Origin: a virus
Reading direction: 5' to 3' (one strand)
DNA length: 48,422 nucleotides
IMG/VR virus record: IMGVR_UViG_3300013113_000896
Span: 1-48,422 of that record
Shown here: in pieces, positions 25,528 through 32,568 of the stretch
Position numbering within the stretch: the stretch's first letter is position 1
Layout of the letters: each line of letters starts with the position of its first letter
Notes under the pieces: model-generated
The model's database searches: none
Seen by the model: the letters and a program-made list of their open reading frames with translations, nothing else
What the model was told of the DNA's origin: nothing
Position numbers and translations under genes: made by a program

Positions 25528-25614
25528 TTGAAAGAAAAAATTTGTATAGCAATTTGTAAAATTACATTCAACAAAGTATGTCTAGGTTGGTGTAATGAAA
25601 GATGTTGTAAATAA
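25528..25614 (+). CDS. Possible 28-aa Cys-rich peptide (TTG start)
   Basis: Short ORF within a 201-nt gap. From TTG it encodes KEKICIAICKITFNKVC followed by LGWCNERCCK, with six Cys in 28 residues. There is no ATG; a TAA lies 12 nt upstream in frame. The regular Cys pattern (CxxxC, CxxxC, then CC) argues against chance, but the start codon is weak. Could be a metal-binding or antimicrobial-type micropeptide, or a spurious ORF. Confidence 0.35.
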   Translation: MKEKICIAICKITFNKVCLGWCNERCCK

Positions 25615-25639
25615 ACGGCACCTTTTAAGTTTTTACATA

Positions 25640-25649
25640 TATGTATAAT
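25640..25649 (+). promoter_or_regulatory. TATGTATAAT motif (putative promoter, second class)
   Basis: Inside ACATATATGTATAATC, 65 nt upstream of the first surface-protein gene. Same core as 36498 and 38685. No TTTGG is found at the spacing seen in the other class, so its -33 element is unclear. Confidence 0.45.
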
Positions 25650-25664
25650 CAACAAAAATGTTAT

Positions 25665-25687
25665 AGTTGGTGAAATACCAGCTTTTT
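25665..25687 (+). terminator. Weak hairpin with short T-run
   Basis: AGTTGGT (25665-25671), loop GAAAT, ACCAGCT (25677-25683), with one G-T pair, followed by TTTTT to 25687. It is either a weak terminator for the head island or, since a promoter motif lies just upstream, a 5' stem of the next message. The T-run is short for a strong terminator. Confidence 0.4.
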
Positions 25688-25714
25688 AATAATTAAAAAA
25701 AGACAGCAAACATT

Positions 25715-26170
25715 ATGGCAATTAAATCAGCAAATTCTTGGTTAGACTTTCTAGTAAAAAGACCAGGACATGAATATTGGAATTCAAGAACTCTTGATTC
25801 AAAAGATTTCCTTTACAGCTACGTAGCTAAATATTTACCTAAACAACGAATGGCCCCAGTAACTATCACAGACGCAGATGGTGTAATTGGTGCTGCACTT
25901 TGGTTAGCTGAATATGGAACTTGTGCAAACACAAACACAAACACTTTAACAACTGATACAGCAGCAAACCTAATTTCAAACTTAGGATTTACTGAAGATA
26001 ATGATTCATTTGATACTGTTATTAATAACGGAAGTGGATCTAATGTATTAACTTTAGCAGCAGGATCAGGTGTAACGGCATATGGTAATTTAGTAATTCC
26101 AGTTAGCAGAAGTGTAAGAGTAAGATTAAGAAGAGCTAGTGCAACTACTGTTCATATGTTTATATTGTAA
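25715..26170 (+). CDS. Virion-surface-like protein, first of three paralogues (151 aa)
   Basis: The N-terminal block WLDFLVKRPGHEYWNSRTLDSKDFLYSYVAKYLP resembles blocks in the next two proteins (an aromatic NSR/DNR/NSQ + V/L segment). The C-terminus has VLTLAAGSGVTAYGNLVIPVSRSVRVRLRR, the Gly-x-GVT + ANT/SRS strand pattern common in phage structural proteins as far as I recall. The leader is A-rich with no Shine-Dalgarno. Likely a decoration, head-fibre or tail-associated protein; no specific name can be given. Confidence 0.65.
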   Translation: MAIKSANSWLDFLVKRPGHEYWNSRTLDSKDFLYSYVAKYLPKQRMAPVTITDADGVIGAALWLAEYGTCANTNTNTLTTDTAANLISNLGFTEDNDSFDTVINNGSGSNVLTLAAGSGVTAYGNLVIPVSRSVRVRLRRASATTVHMFIL

Positions 26171-26191
26171 AACTAAAAAAATTTAAAAATT

Positions 26192-26698
26192 ATGGCATAC
26201 GCAAACGTATTAGGAACAAATGAAATGTTAGAACAGCAAGTAATTAGAGCTAGTCACTATTACTGGGATAACAGAGTAATGCAAGCAGATAGATTTATCT
26301 GGTCTTGGGTTAATAGAAAAGAACCATCTACATTTGGTGGTAATCAAGAAGGATTAGCTGCTGGAGCAACTGCAATTACAGTTGCAAATTTATTTGACAG
26401 TACTGAATCTTTAAACTCTCAATATCATGCACACTTAGGTCAAACACCTACAGGACCAATTAGTGTAGCAATGCCTACAGCAGCACAATTAATCGCTGGA
26501 TTAGGAATGATTGTTGGTGATTATTTTGAATTTTCATATACCAACTTATCAGGTAATGTAATTACAGTAACTGGAAACGCAGGTGGTCTTACAGAAGTAG
26601 GATTAATGACAATTGCTGCAAACACAACAGCAAGATTTAGAGTTTACATATCTGCAGTAGGTTCAGGTGTAGAAGCTGGATCATTAATAAGAATATAA
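26192..26698 (+). CDS. Virion-surface-like protein, second of three paralogues (168 aa)
   Basis: Shares the NEMLEQQVIRASHYYWDNRVMQADRFIWSW N-terminal block with its neighbours (YWDNR corresponds to YWNSR and YIWNSQ). The C-terminus has VITVTGNAGGLTEVGLMTIAANTTARFRVYIS, the same strand pair as in its paralogues. 21 nt separate it from the preceding gene and 27 from the next, each an A/T-only leader, so the three are probably one transcript with high translation. Role inferred as virion surface. Confidence 0.65.
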   Translation: MAYANVLGTNEMLEQQVIRASHYYWDNRVMQADRFIWSWVNRKEPSTFGGNQEGLAAGATAITVANLFDSTESLNSQYHAHLGQTPTGPISVAMPTAAQLIAGLGMIVGDYFEFSYTNLSGNVITVTGNAGGLTEVGLMTIAANTTARFRVYISAVGSGVEAGSLIRI

Positions 26699-26725
26699 TT
26701 TAATTTAAAATAAAAAAATAAAGCC

Positions 26726-27235
26726 ATGGCGGGAACAAGAGGAACAACATTAACACCAAACGAATTATACTACGGTATTGAAAAAACATTCAGTGGTGGA
26801 GAAAGATATATTTGGAATAGCCAAGTATTAAAAGCAAACGATATAGTGTATAGTTTTCAAAACGTAGATACACCTATCAACTATCAACCAGCTCACGAAG
26901 CAGCTGCAGATGATGCTTTAACAGTTACACCAACAATAATTAAAAAACAAATTATTGTGTGTACACCATCAGCAGCTAGAAATTTCACAACTTCTACAGC
27001 AGCAGTAATTATTGACGGATTATTTGGTGGATCTAGCGGAACAGCAAGTCACCAAGTATATGAAATGTATAAATTACATATAATTAATGCAGCAGCTGCA
27101 ACTCATGCAATCACATTAGTAGGTGGTTCAGGAGTAACAGTAGTAGGTAATGCAGTAGTAGCAGCTAATTCAGCAGCATCATTTGATATTTCATTAGCAT
27201 CAGCAACAACTATTTCAGCATTAAGAGCTAGCTAA
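26726..27235 (+). CDS. Virion-surface-like protein, third of three paralogues (169 aa)
   Basis: TPNELYYGIEKTFSGGERYIWNSQVLKANDIVYSF corresponds to the N-terminal block of the two upstream paralogues. The C-terminus AITLVGGSGVTVVGNAVVAANSAASFDISLAS matches the common beta-strand block. Ala-rich in the centre. A strong intrinsic terminator lies 62 nt downstream, ending this transcription unit. Likely virion decoration. Confidence 0.65.
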   Translation: MAGTRGTTLTPNELYYGIEKTFSGGERYIWNSQVLKANDIVYSFQNVDTPINYQPAHEAAADDALTVTPTIIKKQIIVCTPSAARNFTTSTAAVIIDGLFGGSSGTASHQVYEMYKLHIINAAAATHAITLVGGSGVTVVGNAVVAANSAASFDISLASATTISALRAS

Positions 27236-27296
27236 AAATAAATTTTACAGTCTGATTCATAGCCAGACGATTATTATAAATTAAATTAAGAGATCT

Positions 27297-27328
27297 GTGG
27301 CCTCCATTTGGAGGTCACATTTTTTTTT
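27297..27328 (+). terminator. Strong intrinsic terminator
   Basis: GTGGCCTCC (27297-27305), loop ATTT, GGAGGTCAC (27310-27318), nine pairs with one G-T, followed by a T-run to 27328. It follows the surface-protein trio and overlaps the -33 part of the promoter candidate for the FAD dehydrogenase gene. Confidence 0.9.
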
Positions 27329-27336
27329 CGTATATT
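27307..27336 (+). promoter_or_regulatory. Bacteroidetes-type promoter candidate overlapping a terminator
   Basis: TTTGG (27307-27311, in the terminator loop and stem) and TTCGTATATT (27327-27336) at the same spacing as 12305/12325 and 28636/28656. It lies 22 nt before the FAD dehydrogenase ATG. Confidence 0.55.
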
Positions 27337-27358
27337 GAAACATAAATTAAATTCTAGA

Positions 27359-28648
27359 ATGGGCAAAAACGTAGTAATTATTGGAGCAGGAGTAGCAGGT
27401 GTAAACGCAGCTACAAAATTAGTTGATAATGACTTTGATGGTCAAATCACTATTATTGATATGGGTAAAGATCCATACAAAAGACCTTATGAAGAGGTAA
27501 TGACTGGATATCTAGGAGCAGGAGGTTGGTCTGATGGTAAATTAACTTATTCTACTCAAATTGGTGGACAATTATCTAAATATGTAGGTGATGAAAAGGC
27601 AATGGAGTTAATGAAGCAAGTAGTAGATAATTTTGAAAGATTTCACCCACACCCAGAGCAAATAGTATTATCATCTCCAGATAAAGAACCAGATTTTATT
27701 AAACCATACTTTGGTTTAAGATTATTCCCAGTATGGCACATTGGTACTGATTATTTACATGAAATTGGTAAAAGTTGGTATGACTATTTAGTATCTAAAG
27801 GTGTTCAATTTTATTGGGAAACTAAGGTTACAGATATTGATTTTGAGGGTCAAGTTGTATTTTTAGATGAAGAAGGAGATTCATATGAAGTATATGATAC
27901 ACTTATTTTTGGTGTAGGTAAATCAGGTATTGATTTTACTTCTGAAATAATGCAAAAATACGATTTGCCAACAGAAGAAAAACCAGCTCAAGTAGGTGTT
28001 AGATTTGAAGCACCACAAAAGCACTTTCAAAAATTAATTGATATTGCTTATGATTTTAAATTATATAGAAAATTAGACAATGTTAGTTTAAGATCATTTT
28101 GTACAAATAATAATGCTGCATATGTAGCAGTAGAAGAAACATATGGAGATCATTCCTATAATGGGCACGCCAAAAAAGATGAAAGTTATAGGAATGATAT
28201 GACGAATTTTGGTATTTTGATGGAAGTTAGAGGTATAGAAAAGCCATTTAAATGGGCAAGAGAATTAGTAGGTAAAGTACAAGAAAATAGTACAGGTTTA
28301 TTTTATAGTCCTACTAGAGAACCTTCAACAACATCAGAAGGAATAGATGTATCAGCTACTAAAATAGATAATTTAGATGTAGTTAGAGATGCATTCCAAG
28401 GATATTTTAAATATATTGATGATTTTATCAATGATATGAAATTAGTATTTCCTACGTTGAAAGACGATTGGGGAATCTATGTACCTGAGGTAAAATATCT
28501 AGCTCCTGAACCGCTGGTTAATTATAATGACCTTTCATTAACCAAATACCCAAATGTTCACTTTGTAGGAGATGCCCTTTCTGCAAGAGGTATTTCGGTA
28601 TCGGGAGCTCATGGTACATTAGTAGCTGAAAGCATTTTGGAAAATTAA
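27359..28648 (+). CDS. FAD-dependent dehydrogenase, COG2509-like (429 aa)
   Basis: The start is the ATG at 27359: an upstream TTG at 27308 would extend the frame through the terminator. VVIIGAGVAGVNAA (residues 5-18) is the GxGxxG FAD/Rossmann motif. A second NAD(P)-like region follows with DTLIFGVGKSG, then SLRSFCTNNNAAYVAVE, the Cys-containing block of the COG2509/HI0933-like dehydrogenases. The C-terminal NVHFVGDALSARGISVSGAHG is the family's FVGD...G-G.. FAD-closing block. Oxidoreductase substrate unknown. It is a host-type enzyme that is rare in phages, and is likely moron or auxiliary metabolism. Confidence 0.78.
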   Translation: MGKNVVIIGAGVAGVNAATKLVDNDFDGQITIIDMGKDPYKRPYEEVMTGYLGAGGWSDGKLTYSTQIGGQLSKYVGDEKAMELMKQVVDNFERFHPHPEQIVLSSPDKEPDFIKPYFGLRLFPVWHIGTDYLHEIGKSWYDYLVSKGVQFYWETKVTDIDFEGQVVFLDEEGDSYEVYDTLIFGVGKSGIDFTSEIMQKYDLPTEEKPAQVGVRFEAPQKHFQKLIDIAYDFKLYRKLDNVSLRSFCTNNNAAYVAVEETYGDHSYNGHAKKDESYRNDMTNFGILMEVRGIEKPFKWARELVGKVQENSTGLFYSPTREPSTTSEGIDVSATKIDNLDVVRDAFQGYFKYIDDFINDMKLVFPTLKDDWGIYVPEVKYLAPEPLVNYNDLSLTKYPNVHFVGDALSARGISVSGAHGTLVAESILEN

Positions 28649-28665
28649 TAAAAATTACGTATATT
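28636..28665 (+). promoter_or_regulatory. Bacteroidetes-type promoter candidate
   Basis: TTTGG (28636-28640) and TACGTATATT (28656-28665) at the same spacing as the two other candidates. It abuts the ATG at 28666; a start at the second in-frame ATG (28672) would be nearly leaderless. Confidence 0.5.
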
Positions 28666-28929
28666 ATGGATATGGAAAATAAATTTAAAGAATGGCCTAG
28701 GAGCCAAAGATTAAAAAAAGCTGATGGTACAATAGCTTATATTTGGGATAATAAATTACACAATTGGGAGGGACCAGCTCTAATACCAGAGGGTAATGAA
28801 AAGAAAGCAGAATATTATCTCTATGGTATTCAATATAGTAAAGAAGAACATAAAGAAGCAATTCGAAATCAAACTGGATTACCTTGGTATAAACAACCAG
28901 CACCTAAAGGACAAAATCATAGAAATTAA
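28666..28929 (+). CDS. Small DG-LH-GPA repeat-type protein (87 aa)
   Basis: Contains KKADGTIAYIWDNKLHNWEGPALIPEG and KAEYYLYGIQYSKEEHKEA, the DG..Y.W..KLHN.(D/E)GPA..Y.L.G pattern of MORN-like repeats found in many phage proteins, here in one copy. C-terminus is Pro-rich. No enzyme motif. Two ATGs are possible (28666, 28672). The stop overlaps the next start (TAATG). Confidence 0.6.
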   Translation: MDMENKFKEWPRSQRLKKADGTIAYIWDNKLHNWEGPALIPEGNEKKAEYYLYGIQYSKEEHKEAIRNQTGLPWYKQPAPKGQNHRN

Positions 28930-29351
28930 TGAAGAAAAAAGCAGTTATAGTAAGTGGTTATTTTAATCCTTTGCATAAAGGACATATAGAATACTTTCAT
29001 AATGCTAAATCATTAGGAGGAGAACTTTGGGTTTTAGTTAATAATGATAAACAAAGGGAATTAAAAGGTTCTAAAGAATTCCAAAATGAAGACGAAAGAT
29101 GTTTAATAATTACTGAACTAACAGTAGTAGATAGATGTATATTGTCTTTAGATGAAGATAGGACAGTTGTGGAATCATTAAAATCAATACACTATCAATT
29201 TAATGATGAATATGATTTATTCTTTGCTAATGGAGGAGATCAAAATAATGAAAGTATCCCAGAAAGCGTGATTTGTAATGAATTAGGCATTACATTGATA
29301 GATGGATTAGGTGATAAAATACAATCAAGTAGTTGGTTATTAAATAAATAA
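28929..29351 (+). CDS. Cytidylyltransferase-fold nucleotidyltransferase (140 aa)
   Basis: VIVSGYFNPLHKGHIEYF (residues 7-24) has the HxGH motif (His16, His19) of the nucleotidyltransferase superfamily. A downstream ANGGDQNN segment and a WLLN end fit glycerol-3-phosphate cytidylyltransferase or heptose-1-phosphate adenylyltransferase size (about 140 aa). It transfers a nucleotidyl group to a phosphosubstrate, giving sugar- or lipid-nucleotides. Next to a NadR-like kinase it could serve NAD synthesis, and as a sugar enzyme it could feed the glycan island. Substrate not decidable. Confidence 0.75.
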   Translation: MKKKAVIVSGYFNPLHKGHIEYFHNAKSLGGELWVLVNNDKQRELKGSKEFQNEDERCLIITELTVVDRCILSLDEDRTVVESLKSIHYQFNDEYDLFFANGGDQNNESIPESVICNELGITLIDGLGDKIQSSSWLLNK

Positions 29352-29352
29352 T

Positions 29353-29883
29353 ATGAAAATAGGTTTATGTGGTACAATGAGTGTAGGTAAAACTACATTA
29401 GTTAATGCTTTAAAAGAAACAAAACAATTTAAGAAATACAATTTTGCTACAGAACGTAGTAAATATTTAAACGATTTAGGTATTCCATTGAATACTGATT
29501 CTACATTAAAAGGTCAAACTGTATTTTTAGCTGAAAGATGTGCTGAATTAATGCAAGATAATATCATAACTGACAGAACTATTATTGATGTTATGGCATT
29601 TACTCAAAATGCTAAATCTATACCTTATCAAGATAAAGATAAATTCGTTGATTATGCTAAAGAATTCATCAGAGAATATGATTATATTTTTTATATTTCT
29701 CCTGAAGGTCTTCCTATTGAAGATAATGGTGTAAGAGAAACTGATGAACATTATAGAGATGTTATAGATTTTACTATAACAAGTTTTATAAGAAAATATG
29801 CTTATATGATGAATAATATAGAAACTATTAAAGGTAGTACAGAGGAGCGAGTTGAGCAAATTTTAAAGTTTACTAACCTTTAA
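29353..29883 (+). CDS. NadR-like P-loop kinase (AAA_28-type, 176 aa)
   Basis: Walker A IGLCGTMSVGKTTL (residues 3-16, Lys13) is followed by NFATERSKYL, like the TER(A/S)+Y block of ribosylnicotinamide kinases (NadR C-terminal domain), then ITDRTIIDVMAFT and YIFYISPEGLP with Asp/Glu near the lid. In NadR this domain phosphorylates nicotinamide riboside, and the partner domain is a nucleotidyltransferase, here encoded by the previous gene 1 nt upstream. Other nucleoside kinases look similar, so the substrate is inferred. Confidence 0.7.
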   Translation: MKIGLCGTMSVGKTTLVNALKETKQFKKYNFATERSKYLNDLGIPLNTDSTLKGQTVFLAERCAELMQDNIITDRTIIDVMAFTQNAKSIPYQDKDKFVDYAKEFIREYDYIFYISPEGLPIEDNGVRETDEHYRDVIDFTITSFIRKYAYMMNNIETIKGSTEERVEQILKFTNL

Positions 29884-29885
29884 CA

Positions 29886-29898
29886 TATTTATAATAAA
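29886..29898 (+). promoter_or_regulatory. TATTTATAATAAA motif (putative late promoter)
   Basis: Exact 13-mer; the core ends 16 nt before the ATG at 29911. It precedes the start of the membrane/coiled-coil pair and the packaging genes. Confidence 0.6.
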
Positions 29899-29910
29899 AC
29901 CTTTATTGTA

Positions 29911-30300
29911 ATGAAAAAATCTGAATTAAAAGAGTTTATTAAAGAAAACATTATTGAAACTTTATCTGAAGCTACAATTGAAACTGATGCGGCTAATATT
30001 GCTAAAGTAAAAGCATCAGCTGATGACGATGATATTATTAGAGTTGTAGGTGAAGACGAAGATATTGACGATAAAGATGCTATCAAAGCAGCTAAAAGTG
30101 CTAGAGGTAAATTTAAAAAATTAGATTTAGCTGTTAAAGCTCTTAAAAATATTGAAACTGAAATGAAATCATTAGCTAGAAAATATAGTGCTGCTGATGA
30201 AGCTGAAAAAGAAAAGATTAAAGATATTTTAAGAGTTAAAACTCCTCAAAAGAAAGAATTAGAATCTTTAGTTGCAAAATTAGAAAAAGATGTCGTCTAA
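29911..30300 (+). CDS. Small helical protein with capsid-leader-like N-terminus (129 aa)
   Basis: MKKSELKEFIKENIIETLSEAT is another of the amphipathic motifs ending in LxE/A. The rest is Ala/Lys/Asp-rich helical sequence with an acidic DDDDIIRVVGEDEDIDD stretch and a long coiled coil (KKLDLAVKALKNIETEMKSLARKYS). Likely a small core or internal protein. It overlaps the next gene by 11 nt. Confidence 0.6.
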   Translation: MKKSELKEFIKENIIETLSEATIETDAANIAKVKASADDDDIIRVVGEDEDIDDKDAIKAAKSARGKFKKLDLAVKALKNIETEMKSLARKYSAADEAEKEKIKDILRVKTPQKKELESLVAKLEKDVV

Positions 30301-30670
30301 AGAAAGAGTAATTACATATAGTGTAATTTTTATCCTGTTAAGTACACTAATTTATTTTGTATTTTTAGGAGATGAACAGTATGTAGAAGATTATAGCCTT
30401 AAAATTGAAAGGTTAGAAGCAAAAGTTGATTCTCTACATCATATAAATGATGATTTAGTATTTAAAATAGATACTTTAAATCAAGAAATTGTAAAATTAG
30501 ATTCAGAAATTGAATCACAAGATAAAAAGATTGTCACTTTAAAATACAAAGTAAATGAAAAAGTTAATTCCATTGATAATTTTAACGATGATGAGCTTCT
30601 CAAGTTTTTCACAGACCGATACAGAAAGATCGATTCGATTGAAAGTGCCAATAGCGAAGCTCGTAATTAA
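30290..30670 (+). CDS. Membrane-anchored coiled-coil protein, spanin-like candidate (126 aa)
   Basis: N-terminal signal anchor VITYSVIFILLSTLIYFVFLG (residues 7-27), followed by a long periplasmic-type coiled coil (KIERLEAKVDSLHHINDDL ... KIDTLNQEIVKLDSEI). This is the layout of an i-spanin (Rz-like) subunit. Its last 116 nt overlap the next gene in a different frame, as happens with Rz/Rz1 pairs. It directly precedes the terminase gene region, where T4 has gp16; no small-terminase motif is visible here. Confidence 0.6.
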   Translation: MSSKERVITYSVIFILLSTLIYFVFLGDEQYVEDYSLKIERLEAKVDSLHHINDDLVFKIDTLNQEIVKLDSEIESQDKKIVTLKYKVNEKVNSIDNFNDDELLKFFTDRYRKIDSIESANSEARN

Positions 30671-30962
30671 AGATTTAGTAATAGGAGACGGAGCACAAGA
30701 AGAATTAAGTTTATTAAATAATAAACTAAATTTATTAGAAAATAAAATTGTTTTAAAAGATAGTATTATTACTAATCTAAATAAAAGCGTTATGAATTTT
30801 GAAAGTATTTTATTAACAAAATCAGACCAATTAGCTTTATCACAAGAGCTATCTTTAAAACTACAAACTGATTTAAAAAAACAAAAAGCTAAAACCAAAT
30901 TGTTCCAATTAGGTTCAGGTGCATTAGTAGTTGGGGGATTAGTACTGTTATTAGCTAAATAA
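30555..30962 (+). CDS. Exported coiled-coil protein nested in overlap, spanin-partner candidate (135 aa)
   Basis: The N-terminus MKKLIPLIILTMMSFSSFSQ is a signal peptide without a lipobox Cys. A coiled coil follows (LSLLNNKLNLLENKIVLKD...), and a hydrophobic C-terminal segment LFQLGSGALVVGGLVLLLA. It starts inside the preceding gene (30555-30670 shared, different frame). The shared DNA is visibly richer in G/C than its surroundings, as dual coding would force. Rz1 is a lipoprotein, so this is not a classical Rz1. A lysis role is inferred. Confidence 0.6.
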   Translation: MKKLIPLIILTMMSFSSFSQTDTERSIRLKVPIAKLVIKDLVIGDGAQEELSLLNNKLNLLENKIVLKDSIITNLNKSVMNFESILLTKSDQLALSQELSLKLQTDLKKQKAKTKLFQLGSGALVVGGLVLLLAK

Positions 30963-30963
30963 T

Positions 30964-32538
30964 ATGGCTGGAGACTTAAAGAAAGTAATAAGAAGTGAAT
31001 ACTTAAAATGTGCTAAAGACCCAGTACATTTTATGCGTAAATATTGTTATATACAGCACCCACAAAGGGGACGTATACAATTCAACTTATACCCATTCCA
31101 AGATAAAGTATTAACACTATGGAGAGATAATCCATATTCAATTGTCTTAAAATCAAGACAGTTAGGAATTTCAACATTAGGTGCAGGTTATTCATTATGG
31201 TTAATGACATTCCATAAAGATAAAAACGTTTTGTGTATAGCGACAAAGCAAGAAACAGCTAAAAACATGGTTACAAAGGTAAAATTTATGTATGAGAATT
31301 TACCTTCATGGCTTAAAATTGATGCCCAAGAAAATAACAAATTAACATTACGATTAGATAATGGATCTCAAATTAAAGCAACATCAGCAAGTAGTGATGC
31401 TGGTAGATCCGAAGCAGTATCTTTGCTATTAATTGATGAGGCAGCTTTTATTGAAAATATTGGTGAGATTTGGGCTTCAGCTCAACAAACATTAGCAACT
31501 GGAGGTGGTTGTATAGCATTAAGTACTCCTTATGGTACAGGTAATTGGTTTCATCAAACTTGGAGTAGAGCAGAAGCGGCTGAAAACGATTTTTTACCTA
31601 TAAAATTACCTTGGTATGTTCACCCAGATAGAGATGAAGCATGGAGAAAAAGACAAGATGAATTACTAGGTGATCCTAGAATGGCGGCACAAGAATGTGA
31701 TTGCGATTTTAGTACTTCAGGTGATATTGTTTTTTATCCTGAATACATTGAATATTATGAAAAATCGTTTGTTAAAGATCCTTTAGAAAGAAGAGGTAAT
31801 GACCAAAATTTATGGGTTTGGGAACAAGCTGATTATTCAAGAAGTTATATGGTAGTAGCTGATGTATCTAGAGGTGATGGTAAAGATTATTCTGCATGTC
31901 ATGTAATAGATACAGAAACAAATGTACAAGTTGCTGAATATAAAGGACAAATAGGTACTAAAGAATATGGTCACTTATTAGTTGGATTAGCTACAGAATA
32001 TAATGAAGCAATGTTAGTAATTGAAAATGCTAATATTGGTTGGGCTACTATACAAGTAGTAATTGATAGAGCATATCAAAACCTCTACTATTCACAAAAG
32101 AGTGGAGAAGCAAATGTTAATTCGTATTTTGATAAATATCAAGATCATTCAAAAATGGTTCCTGGATTTACTATGTCATCAAGAACAAGACCTATGGTAA
32201 TTGGTAAATTTCAGGAATATATTAGTGATAAAGGAGTAACAATACAATCAAAAAGATTGATAGAAGAAATGAAAACATTTATATGGCGTAATGGAAGACC
32301 AGAAGCTCAATCAGGTTATAATGATGATTTAGTTATGGCTTTTAGTATTGCTATGTATATTAGGGATACAGCTTTGAAATTTAAACAAAGAGGTATAGAT
32401 TTAACAAGACAATCATTAAATAATATGCAGGTTAATAGATCAGCATATCAAGGTAGTTATGGTAACAACCCAGGCATGAAAAATCCTTATGAAATAAAAA
32501 CCAAGGATGGTAAAGAAAACATTGATTGGTTATTATAG
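30964..32538 (+). CDS. gp17: Terminase large subunit (gp17-like)
   Basis: DNA-packaging motor of the T4 type (524 aa here, 610 in T4). ATPase: Walker A VLKSRQLGISTLG (residues 61-73, SRQxGxST form), Walker B LLLIDEAAF with Asp158-Glu159, coupling motif ALSTPYGTGN (185-194). Nuclease: MVVADVSRGDGKDYS with Asp300, MLVIENANIG with Glu354, GYNDDLVMAF with Asp454 and Asp455. It translocates DNA into the prohead through the portal and cuts it. It starts 1 nt after the previous stop. Confidence 0.95.
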   Translation: MAGDLKKVIRSEYLKCAKDPVHFMRKYCYIQHPQRGRIQFNLYPFQDKVLTLWRDNPYSIVLKSRQLGISTLGAGYSLWLMTFHKDKNVLCIATKQETAKNMVTKVKFMYENLPSWLKIDAQENNKLTLRLDNGSQIKATSASSDAGRSEAVSLLLIDEAAFIENIGEIWASAQQTLATGGGCIALSTPYGTGNWFHQTWSRAEAAENDFLPIKLPWYVHPDRDEAWRKRQDELLGDPRMAAQECDCDFSTSGDIVFYPEYIEYYEKSFVKDPLERRGNDQNLWVWEQADYSRSYMVVADVSRGDGKDYSACHVIDTETNVQVAEYKGQIGTKEYGHLLVGLATEYNEAMLVIENANIGWATIQVVIDRAYQNLYYSQKSGEANVNSYFDKYQDHSKMVPGFTMSSRTRPMVIGKFQEYISDKGVTIQSKRLIEEMKTFIWRNGRPEAQSGYNDDLVMAFSIAMYIRDTALKFKQRGIDLTRQSLNNMQVNRSAYQGSYGNNPGMKNPYEIKTKDGKENIDWLL

Positions 32539-32541
32539 CAA

Positions 32542-32550
32542 TATTTATAA
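32542..32550 (+). promoter_or_regulatory. TATTTATAA motif (putative late promoter)
   Basis: Exact core followed by CAATAATAA, in the 30-nt gap before the portal gene; the core ends 18 nt before the ATG. Confidence 0.6.
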
Positions 32551-32568
32551 CAATAATAATATATAGAA

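Noticed and set aside
27308-27358. TTG start extending the FAD gene upstream
   Set aside because: It would make the N-terminus run through the terminator stem loop and T-run, and the Rossmann motif starts properly at the ATG at 27359.
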